Origin: an uncultured Prevotellaceae bacterium
GTDB taxonomy: Bacteria; Bacteroidota; Bacteroidia; Bacteroidales; Bacteroidaceae
Direction of reading: 5' to 3'
Assembly (NCBI GenBank): GCA_902800435.1
Contig: CADCEQ010000054.1
Location: 1-30,268, forward strand
DNA: 30,268 nucleotides
This document shows positions 24,177-30,268 of this stretch, in pieces. The notes under the pieces are model-generated. The model did no database searches. It was given only the letters and a program-made list of their open reading frames with translations, and had not been told where the DNA came from. Both the position numbers and the translations under genes were made by a program. Within the stretch, counting starts at the first letter, position 1, and every line of letters starts with the position of its first letter.

Positions 24177-25844
24177 TTACCTTACGCCGCCACCGAAGCC
24201 GCCACCGGAGAAACCGCCTCCGCCGCCGCCCCATGAAACGCGGCCACCGCCACCCGAGGCACGGGCCTCGCGGGCAGCCTTGGCAGCAACGGCACGGGCC
24301 GTACTGCTGTGCATGGTGGAGTAGATCATCGGGATGGTCATGTCGTCGGCCATCTGCTGGGCCACCTTGTCCATGTTGAAGTATTCGGGATTTATCTTCT
24401 TCATGTCGCGGATGACCTGGTCGGCAATGCCGAAGAGGGTGGCGTAGATCATGTAGTCCTTCCACAGTCCCACCTCGCTGACATGGCGCTCGTCGAGCAG
24501 AGTGAACTCCTGCAGGAACTTCTTCAGGCCAAATACCTTGCGTGCCTCGTCGACTTTGTTGGCGTACTTGCTGGCATCCGACTTGACGTGGAGGGTCGTG
24601 ATGAACGAGTCGGTAATAGAGCGGTTGCTGCTGCTCTTCATGAACGACTTCAGCTCCCAAGGTTCCAGGACGGTGTCATCGCCGGCAGCCATCTTAAAGA
24701 TGTTGTGCATCTTGCGCACGAGCACAGGTTGCTTTTCCTGCTGGTTGAGGTCGTGGATGACGAAACTCTGTACCGTCTTGCCTTTCTTGTTGGGCCGTGG
24801 CTCGATGGTGATGGCACCGAGGTTGACGAGCTTCAGGATGACGGCCGAGAGCAGGTTGTTGTAGTCGCTGCCCACGTAGCGGTAGGCGTTGAGCATGTTA
24901 TTCGCCTCCGGCAGATTGCCATTCAGCGGTATGTCGCGATACCACAGCAGGTCCTTGTTCACATTGCGGCGGAAGCGCCATGTGGTGTACACCTTATATA
25001 TAAAGGCAGCGATGGGTATAAAGACTGCTATCAGCAGGAAACCTATCAAATAGAGAATCTCGCCAAACGAAAGGTCGGTGGAATGGGCAAAGTCTTCCGC
25101 ATAGTCACTGCCTTCGAAAGCCTCGTCCTGCTTCTGCTCGAAGGTGACGTCTTCCTGAATGGTGGGCTCAAACATACCCTTGTCGAAGCGCACCATGATG
25201 TACATGCCGCTGCGACTCTCCATCGGTTCAGTGGTCTCAGCCACGATGCTGTCGCCCACGAAGTCGATGGTGCCCTGGAAGCGGAAGCCCCAGATGCCGC
25301 AGTGCTCGGCCGTCAGGTGGGTGCTGTCATCCTCGGCCACGATGCTTAGCAGGGCATGCTCGGGCTTGGGCGTGACGCCCTCGTCGAGGAAGACGTGGCG
25401 GATGGCGTCGGCGTCGGGATAGGCATGCACGAGGCTGGTGATGGTATAGCTCGTGACGTAGGTGCGTTCGCCGCTTTCGCCGAGACCCCAGCACAGCTCG
25501 TAGCCGCCAGGCTTATAGACGATGCCGCACTTGCCTTCCTTCCAGCCTCGGCTACGGTCAACGTCCCATTCGCCGATGTTCTCGAACTGCCGTCCCGTCT
25601 CGTCGCTGACCGTCAGATCCTGTATCTGGCTGCCGCCCATGTTGCCCAGTCCGATGAAGCACTCGGTGCCCTCGGAGTCGATGCTCATCTGTCGCGTCTC
25701 GGTGATGTGGGCATCGCCGTTGGGGCTCAGAACAACCCTAATATTAAGGTCATACAGATAAGGGCGCGCTGACAACCCGGTTGCCAACAGCCAACACCCA
25801 ACACCCAACACCCAACACCAGATCTTACTTCTTAAATGCTTCAT
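24177..25844 (-). CDS. DUF2207 family membrane protein with glycine-rich C-terminus
   Basis: A 555-residue protein using the ATG at 25844; the open frame extends to a TTG at 25880. It has a signal peptide (about 9-27), an extracytoplasmic DUF2207 domain (about 29-255) with the typical NGDAHITETRQM opening, one transmembrane segment (about 263-286), a cytoplasmic part and a Gly-rich end (GGGGFSGGGFGG). The biochemical role of the family is unknown; it often sits next to LemA. Its start overlaps the lemA stop by 20 bases. The hydrophobic core of the signal peptide (IWCWVLGVGCWLLATG) is encoded by a 7-bp tandem repeat, so unit gain or loss would shift the frame. Confidence 0.85.
   Translation of the reverse strand: MKHLRSKIWCWVLGVGCWLLATGLSARPYLYDLNIRVVLSPNGDAHITETRQMSIDSEGTECFIGLGNMGGSQIQDLTVSDETGRQFENIGEWDVDRSRGWKEGKCGIVYKPGGYELCWGLGESGERTYVTSYTITSLVHAYPDADAIRHVFLDEGVTPKPEHALLSIVAEDDSTHLTAEHCGIWGFRFQGTIDFVGDSIVAETTEPMESRSGMYIMVRFDKGMFEPTIQEDVTFEQKQDEAFEGSDYAEDFAHSTDLSFGEILYLIGFLLIAVFIPIAAFIYKVYTTWRFRRNVNKDLLWYRDIPLNGNLPEANNMLNAYRYVGSDYNNLLSAVILKLVNLGAITIEPRPNKKGKTVQSFVIHDLNQQEKQPVLVRKMHNIFKMAAGDDTVLEPWELKSFMKSSSNRSITDSFITTLHVKSDASKYANKVDEARKVFGLKKFLQEFTLLDERHVSEVGLWKDYMIYATLFGIADQVIRDMKKINPEYFNMDKVAQQMADDMTIPMIYSTMHSSTARAVAAKAAREARASGGGGRVSWGGGGGGFSGGGFGGGVR
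25784..25818 (-). repeat. 7-bp tandem repeat in the DUF2207 signal-peptide region
   Basis: On the plus strand: CCAACAG once, then CCAACAC four times. The unit is not a multiple of three, so slippage changes the reading frame of the gene. Confidence 0.85.
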
Positions 25845-26406
25845 CCAGGTCGGGATAGTCCTTCTTCTTTTCGTCGTCAACCTTCAGATAGTCCTTCTGA
25901 CCGAAGTTTAGCATCGAAGCCACGATGCTCGAGGGCCACTGGCGCACCATGCGGTTCATCTTCGTAGCCGTGTCGTTATAGACCATACGCGACATGCGGA
26001 CGTTCTCCTCGTACTGCTTCTGACCTTCCTGTGCCTTGACGTACAGTTCGCTGGCCTTCAGCTCGGGATAGCGCTCGAAGACAACGTTCAGGCGGCCCAT
26101 CATCTGTCCCAACAAGTCGGCCTGCTGGTTGATAGCAGCGGCTGATGTGCCATTGGCGGGAATAGTGCCACTATTGCCGCCACGTGCCTGGATGGTCTTG
26201 ATGATGGTGTCCGACTCGTGCTCAGCATACTTGGCAGCCGTCTTGGCCAGGGCGACGACGGCGTCAAAACGAGAGTTAAGCTGAACCTCGATCTGGCTCA
26301 GGGCGTTCTTACACAATTCATCCAGATTGACCAGCGAGCGCTGCGTCGAGATGAAATAACCTCCGATAATCACCACAAGGGCGATAAGAATGATTAATGC
26401 TGTCAT
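25825..26406 (-). CDS. LemA family membrane protein
   Basis: A 193-residue protein with an N-terminal membrane anchor (about 2-20, ALIILIALVVIIGGYF), followed by the LemA helical domain. Its signature runs from SLVNLDELCKNALSQIEVQL through the YPELKASELY segment to VYNDTATKMNRMV. The function of LemA proteins is not settled. It is the first gene of the probable lemA-DUF2207-S8 operon, with a promoter box 28 bases before its start, and overlaps the next gene by 20 bases. LemA and DUF2207 side by side is a familiar pairing; the added protease may be incidental. Confidence 0.92.
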   Translation of the reverse strand: MTALIILIALVVIIGGYFISTQRSLVNLDELCKNALSQIEVQLNSRFDAVVALAKTAAKYAEHESDTIIKTIQARGGNSGTIPANGTSAAAINQQADLLGQMMGRLNVVFERYPELKASELYVKAQEGQKQYEENVRMSRMVYNDTATKMNRMVRQWPSSIVASMLNFGQKDYLKVDDEKKKDYPDLDEAFKK

Positions 26407-26433
26407 AATAGTAACTGTTTAATGGTTTTGGGG

Positions 26434-26442
26434 GCAAAGATA
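26434..26442 (-). promoter_or_regulatory. Bacteroidota -7 box for the lemA operon
   Basis: The minus strand reads TATCTTTGC, 28 bases before the lemA start. Confidence 0.7.
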
Positions 26443-26593
26443 GGAAAAAAAAAGCATTTCCGCAAGTTTTATGCAGGAAAAATAATCCGCGTCTTCTGCA
26501 CCCTTGACACACCGAAAGCCCTCAGATTTAACAAAATGTAACCCAAAAAGAAAAATAATCGGGAAATCTCTTGGAAGGTATTGATTATTTTCC

Positions 26594-26602
26594 TATATTT
26601 GC
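26594..26602 (+). promoter_or_regulatory. Bacteroidota -7 box for gdhA
   Basis: TATATTTGC, 52 bases before the ATG at 26654; a TTGG stands about 23 bases upstream as a possible -33 element. Confidence 0.7.
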
Positions 26603-26653
26603 AGCACCTAAGATAACATAATGTTACAAACAACCTTTTAAAACCACTACACT

Positions 26654-27988
26654 ATGGAAGTTGAAAAAATCATGCAAGGCTTGGAGCGCAAGCATCCGGG
26701 CGAACTGGAGTACCTGCAGGCTGTACGCGAAGTGCTTGAGTCAATCAAGGACGTCTACAACCAGCATCCGGAGTTCGAGAAAGCAAAAATCGTAGAGCGC
26801 ATCGTGGAGCCGGAGCGCATCATCACGTTCCGCGTGCCTTGGGTCGACGACAAGGGCGAGGTGCAGGTTAACCTCGGCTACCGCGTGCAGTTCAACTCGG
26901 CCATCGGCCCCTACAAGGGCGGACTGCGTTTCCATGCATCGGTAAACCTCTCTATATTGAAGTTCCTCGGCTTCGAACAGACGTTCAAGAATGCACTGAC
27001 CACGCTGCCCATGGGCGGCGGCAAGGGCGGCAGCGACTTCTCGATTCGCGGCAAGAGCGACGCTGAGGTGATGCGTTTCTGCCAGGCCTTCATGACCGAG
27101 CTGTACCGCCATATAGGTCCCGACGAGGACGTGCCTGCCGGCGACATCGGCGTCGGTGCCCGCGAGATAGGCTACCTCTACGGACAGTATAAGAAGCTGA
27201 CCCACCAGTTCCAGGGCGTGCTTACCGGCAAGGGGCGCGAATGGGGCGGCAGCATCCTGCGCCCTGAGGCTACGGGCTTCGGCGCACTCTATTTCGTCAA
27301 CCAGATGCTGACGGAGCACGGTCTTGACATCAAGGGCAAGACGGTGGCTCTCTCGGGCTTCGGCAATGTGGCCTGGGGTGCTGCCAAGAAGGCCACTGAA
27401 CTAGGCGCAAAGGTCATCACCATCAGCGGTCCCGACGGCTACATCTACGACCCCGCCGGACTCGATGCAGAAAAGATTGACTACCTGCTGGAGCTGCGCG
27501 CCTCGGGTAACGACATCTGCCAGCCTTACGCCGACGAGTTTGAAGGTTCGACCTTCTTCGCCGGCAAGAAACCGTGGGAGCAGAAGGCCGACATCTACCT
27601 GCCCTGTGCCACACAAAATGAGCTAAATGGCGACGATGCTGACCAAATCTTGGCCAACAAGCCGCTCTGCGTGGCCGAGGTGTCGAACATGGGCTGCACG
27701 GCCGAAGCTGCCGAGAAGTTCATTGCCGCCCACCAGCTGTTCGCTCCGGGCAAGGCGGTAAATGCCGGCGGCGTAGCCACCAGCGGACTGGAGATGAGCC
27801 AGAACTCGATGCGTCTCTCGTGGACGGCCGAGGAGGTCGACCAGCGCCTGCATCAGATTATGGCCGGCATCCACGAGCAGTGCGTCAAGTACGGCCGTGA
27901 AGGTGACTATGTGAACTACGTCAAGGGCGCCAACGTGGCCGGCTTCATGAAGGTTGCCAAGGCCATGCTGGCACAAGGAATCGTATGA
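26654..27988 (+). CDS. gdhA: Glutamate dehydrogenase (small hexameric type, probably NADP-linked)
   Basis: A 444-residue cytoplasmic enzyme that makes glutamate from 2-oxoglutarate and ammonium. K88 in GPYKGGLRF, catalytic K124 in LPMGGGKGGSDF and D164 in PAGDIGVGAREIGY correspond to K89, K125 and D165 of the Clostridium symbiosum enzyme. The nucleotide fold has GFGNVA at 235-240 instead of the usual GSGNVA. No Glu or Asp at the end of the second strand (VITISGPDG) is consistent with NADP use (inference). Full length, with its own promoter box and a leader of about 45 bases. rlpA starts one base after the stop, so the two genes are likely co-transcribed. Confidence 0.95.
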   Translation: MEVEKIMQGLERKHPGELEYLQAVREVLESIKDVYNQHPEFEKAKIVERIVEPERIITFRVPWVDDKGEVQVNLGYRVQFNSAIGPYKGGLRFHASVNLSILKFLGFEQTFKNALTTLPMGGGKGGSDFSIRGKSDAEVMRFCQAFMTELYRHIGPDEDVPAGDIGVGAREIGYLYGQYKKLTHQFQGVLTGKGREWGGSILRPEATGFGALYFVNQMLTEHGLDIKGKTVALSGFGNVAWGAAKKATELGAKVITISGPDGYIYDPAGLDAEKIDYLLELRASGNDICQPYADEFEGSTFFAGKKPWEQKADIYLPCATQNELNGDDADQILANKPLCVAEVSNMGCTAEAAEKFIAAHQLFAPGKAVNAGGVATSGLEMSQNSMRLSWTAEEVDQRLHQIMAGIHEQCVKYGREGDYVNYVKGANVAGFMKVAKAMLAQGIV

Positions 27989-27989
27989 T

Positions 27990-28709
27990 ATGAAAGAGAC
28001 CCACCCCCTGCCCCTCCCTGTATGGAGGGGAGTGATTACCTTACTCCTGATTTGGGGTAACTTCTCCCTTGGACAGGGGGCGGGTCTTTACGCACAGACT
28101 CTGAGCGGCAAGGCTTCTTATTATGCCAAGTCGTGGACGGGACGCCGCACGTCGAACGGTGAGCGGTTACATCATGACTCGATGACCTGTGCCCACAAGA
28201 CGCTGCCTTTCGGAACGTTGCTGAAGGTGACAAACCTGCTGAACGGCAAACAGGTGGTGGTGCGCGTCACCGACCGCGGACCTTATGTCAAGGGGCGCAT
28301 CGTCGACCTCTCCTGGGGAGCCGCCAAGGCCATCGGCATGCTTTCGCAGGGCATTGCCCCTGTATCTGTGGAACGCGTCAGGACATCGACGATACCCTTC
28401 AAGCCCGAGGAGGACGACCCCGACGTACCCAAGTTTGAATTCGAACTGGCCGACATCGCTCCTGTCGGTATTACGCCCGTTTGGCAGCGTGAGGCAAAAA
28501 TCGACCCGCTGAAGGTGGAGCGCTCTATGAACCAGACCGCCAGCGAAGTAGCAGAGACTCCTAACGCAGAGGCCCTCCCTACCCCATCAGCCAAGTCGGC
28601 AAAGGGCCAAAAAGACAACGTCGAGCCCGATGAGCTCGACGAAATCAACCGGAAACCCAATGCCGCCAAGGCTTACCTGAAGCGGCAAGGGCAACAAAAA
28701 CAAGATTAA
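27990..28709 (+). CDS. RlpA-like double-psi beta-barrel protein (septal ring lytic transglycosylase family)
   Basis: A 239-residue protein starting at ATG 27990, one base after the gdhA stop. The export signal is odd: MKETHPLPLPVWRGVITLLLIWG, with almost no basic n-region, because it is encoded by a palindromic repeat; cleavage is likely after LYAQ (residue 36). The RlpA barrel covers about 38-130: KASYYAKSWTGRRTSNGERL with E58, and VVRVTDRGPYVKGRIVDLS with D95, the two residues needed for glycan cleavage in characterised RlpA. There is no SPOR domain. The tail (about 150-239) is low-complexity and charged. It acts on peptidoglycan in the periplasm. The stop shares TTAA with the convergent lipoprotein gene. 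Confidence 0.85.
   Translation: MKETHPLPLPVWRGVITLLLIWGNFSLGQGAGLYAQTLSGKASYYAKSWTGRRTSNGERLHHDSMTCAHKTLPFGTLLKVTNLLNGKQVVVRVTDRGPYVKGRIVDLSWGAAKAIGMLSQGIAPVSVERVRTSTIPFKPEEDDPDVPKFEFELADIAPVGITPVWQREAKIDPLKVERSMNQTASEVAETPNAEALPTPSAKSAKGQKDNVEPDELDEINRKPNAAKAYLKRQGQQKQD
27998..28086. repeat. 89-bp nested palindromic element inside the rlpA signal-peptide region
   Basis: The outer arms GACCCACCCCCTGCCC (27998-28013) and 28071-28086 match at 14 of 16 positions when inverted. An inner hairpin CCCCTCC (28011-28017) / GGAGGGG (28024-28030) lies within. It is translated in frame through the whole element. Confidence 0.7.
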
Positions 28710-29446
28710 CGGCGGCGGGTCGTCACGCGGTAGTCGCGTGTCAGCCCCTGCAGTTCACGCCCACCTTGGAGAACAGAGACGCGGATAACAGCCTCGCCAT
28801 TGCGCAGGCCGTTGTCAGCCTTTACTTGAGCGGTGTAGCGGATGGTCTGCTTAGGCTGGATGCACTCCACCAGCACATTCTCTGAGATATGGATGTGGCG
28901 GTTGCCCGTCACCTCATAAACGGTGGGCTGTACGCTAAAGGCGGGCTTGTCGGTAGGATTGTGAATCTCGAAGACCACGCGGGCCGACTCACCACGCATC
29001 AGCGTATGGTCGCGATTGGCATCGACAATATGAACGTCGCTCATCTCAAGACGCACAGGAGTCGCAGACGGTGCATAGCCAGACGACATGCCGTCGAGCA
29101 TGATGCGGTCGTCGCCACGACCTTCTGGGTCGAAGCCGCTGTCGTCGTAGCCATAGTCCTGATGGCGTGCAGCATTGGCCTGACGGTGACGCTCGTAACG
29201 CTCCACAGCCCTTGCCTCTGCCTTGTCGTCAGCAGCCTTACCGATGGCTGCGCCAACAACTGCGCCGCCAGCCATACCAACGAGTGAACCTACGTTGCTA
29301 CCACGCCATCCGCCGGAAATACCACCAATGGCCGAGCCGATGATGGAACCGAAATGGGCACCCGTATAGGCACCCGTTGCCTCGTAAGAGCCACAGCTGC
29401 TCATCATCAGGAGCACGCCGAGCGATAACATCAATACCTTCTTCAT
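28706..29446 (-). CDS. Glycine-zipper lipoprotein with C-terminal beta domain
   Basis: A 246-residue protein with a lipoprotein signal (lipobox MSSC, C18). Residues about 26-70 are a glycine zipper (GSIIGSAIGGISGG through GGAVVGAAIG), which may insert in or span a membrane. A charged linker with YERHRQANAARHQ follows, then from about 130 to the end an Ig-like beta domain (VRLEMSDVHIVDANRD through ELQGLTRDYRVTTRRR). The function is unknown; it is probably anchored to the outer membrane. It has its own promoter box, and its stop overlaps that of rlpA by four bases. Confidence 0.8.
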   Translation of the reverse strand: MKKVLMLSLGVLLMMSSCGSYEATGAYTGAHFGSIIGSAIGGISGGWRGSNVGSLVGMAGGAVVGAAIGKAADDKAEARAVERYERHRQANAARHQDYGYDDSGFDPEGRGDDRIMLDGMSSGYAPSATPVRLEMSDVHIVDANRDHTLMRGESARVVFEIHNPTDKPAFSVQPTVYEVTGNRHIHISENVLVECIQPKQTIRYTAQVKADNGLRNGEAVIRVSVLQGGRELQGLTRDYRVTTRRR

Positions 29447-29476
29447 CGTCTTTCTTTGTTTTTAAAGTTTCACGGT

Positions 29477-29485
29477 GCAAAAGTA
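29477..29485 (-). promoter_or_regulatory. Bacteroidota -7 box for the glycine-zipper lipoprotein gene
   Basis: The minus strand reads TACTTTTGC, 31 bases before the ATG at 29446; it fits TAnnTTTG. Confidence 0.6.
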
Positions 29486-29549
29486 GCATTAAATTATGAA
29501 ACCGCCAAACGGATTTTCCCTAAACTGACATAGGAAAATCCCTATAAGC

Positions 29550-29590
29550 GGAAAAAGAGGATGCGCCAAACCTTGCTGGCGCATCCTCTT
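29550..29590 (-). terminator. Rho-independent terminator after rplQ
   Basis: Perfect 14-bp stem: AAGAGGATGCGCCA (29555-29568) and its complement (29577-29590), 8-base loop. On the minus strand it is followed by a T run. It ends the long ribosomal-protein operon, 34 bases beyond the rplQ stop. Confidence 0.9.
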
Positions 29591-29624
29591 AATCGTATTG
29601 ACAAGTCCCTGTAGCGGGAATTGA

Positions 29625-30134
29625 TTATTCAGCCTTTGCTTCCTCGGCAGCAGGAGCCTCCTCAGTAGCGGCAGGAGCCTCCTCAGCAGTAGCAGGAGCC
29701 TCGGCAGCCTCAGCCTTGGGAGCAGCCTTGCGCGAACGGCGGGTCTTCTTCTTGGTCTCGCCCTTAGCCATTTCGGGATCGAAGTCAACGAGCTCGATGA
29801 AGCAGATCTGAGCAGCATCGCCCTGACGGAAGCCGAGCTTGATGATGCGGGTGTAGCCACCGGGACGGTCGCCTACCTTCTCGGCCACAGGGCCGAAGAG
29901 TTCCTTGATGGCGTCCTTATTCTGCAGGTAGCTGAACACTACGCGGCGAGAGTTGGTGGAGTCCTCCTTAGCCTTGGTGATGAGGGGCTCCACGTACTTC
30001 TTGAGGGCCTTAGCCTTTGCGACGGTCGTAGTGATTCTTTTGTGCATGATCAGCGAGATGGCCATGTTAGCAAGCATGGCACTGCGGTGAGATGCAGTAC
30101 GACCGAGATGGTTGAATTTCTTATTGTGTCTCAT
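29625..30134 (-). CDS. rplQ: 50S ribosomal protein L17
   Basis: A 169-residue protein of the large ribosomal subunit near the exit tunnel. Residues 1-117 are the conserved core ([39 protein letters not shown]). The rest is a basic KKKTRRSRK patch and then an Ala/Glu/Pro-rich repeat tail that other phyla lack but Bacteroidota often have. It follows rpoA by 31 bases, the standard order at the end of the alpha operon, and is closed by a strong terminator. Confidence 0.97.
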   Translation of the reverse strand: MRHNKKFNHLGRTASHRSAMLANMAISLIMHKRITTTVAKAKALKKYVEPLITKAKEDSTNSRRVVFSYLQNKDAIKELFGPVAEKVGDRPGGYTRIIKLGFRQGDAAQICFIELVDFDPEMAKGETKKKTRRSRKAAPKAEAAEAPATAEEAPAATEEAPAAEEAKAE

Positions 30135-30165
30135 TGTTGTTTTTTGCTTTTATTGGGCAAGTAGC

Positions 30166-30268
30166 TTACTCCTTGTCCAGTTTATACTTTGAAATGTCGG
30201 TTCCAAACGACAGATTCAGACTCTCGAGCAAATCATCAAGCTCCGTGAGCGATTTCTTACCGAAGTTG
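30166..30268 (-). CDS. rpoA: RNA polymerase alpha subunit, C-terminal end (partial)
   Basis: The last 33 codons and the stop of rpoA are seen; the rest lies beyond the window. The sequence [20 protein letters not shown] is the end of the alpha C-terminal domain, and the following [11 protein letters not shown] tail fits Bacteroidota. The position directly upstream of rplQ confirms it. Confidence 0.93.
   Translation of the reverse strand, partial: NFGKKSLTELDDLLESLNLSFGTDISKYKLDKE

Noticed and set aside
25845..25880. Extended DUF2207 start at TTG 25880
   Set aside because: ATG 25844 gives a normal export signal and the usual short overlap with lemA; the extension would add 12 basic residues inside lemA.

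Overview
The window looks like a chromosomal segment of a GC-rich member of the Bacteroidota, most likely Prevotellaceae. The evidence is the repeated TAnnTTTGC -7 promoter box placed just upstream of most first genes, the rpoA-rplQ order with the Ala/Glu-rich L17 tail, several secreted glycan-degrading enzymes, and a protease ending in a dockerin-like repeat. The genus is inference; no rRNA is present.

Layout. 1-5.4 kb: 5' part of a large receiver/PEP-pyruvate-binding protein (minus), then a GH2 beta-glucuronidase (plus) and a GH35 beta-galactosidase (minus) that converge and overlap. 5.5-11.7 kb: an operon of M16 metallopeptidase, M3 oligopeptidase and free methionine-(R)-sulfoxide reductase, facing a secreted C39-like cysteine peptidase. 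12.0-14.8 kb: a BASS-family transporter and O-acetylhomoserine sulfhydrylase (metY, with a missing conserved block), a strong terminator, and an hsp20 gene behind a textbook sigma-54 promoter and a strong Shine-Dalgarno. 14.9-19.6 kb: a frameshifted GH43 gene followed by a GH53 galactanase fused to a type-B carboxylesterase. 19.5-20.4 kb: a non-coding, AT-richer stretch holding a 546-bp element with mirror-symmetric 87-bp inverted ends, five 21-bp-period palindromes and an inner inverted repeat. 20.4-26.4 kb (minus): LemA, DUF2207 membrane protein and a large S8 protease, probably one operon. 26.6-28.7 kb: gdhA and an RlpA-like protein. 28.7-30.3 kb (minus): a glycine-zipper lipoprotein, rplQ and the 3' end of rpoA.

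Functionally, the GH2, GH35, GH43 and GH53-esterase genes fit degradation of galactan/arabinogalactan side chains of plant pectin, although no SusC/SusD pair is in view. M16, M3 and MsrC fit peptide breakdown coupled to recovery of oxidised methionine, and metY belongs to methionine synthesis.

The most unusual material is repeat-driven. The MITE-like element at 19538-20083 supplies the last codons and the stop of the galactanase-esterase gene. Small palindromic or tandem repeats lie in frame inside other genes (GH35, rlpA signal peptide, DUF2207 signal peptide, esterase, S8 protease). Two neighbouring genes, metY and GH43, have lost conserved blocks.
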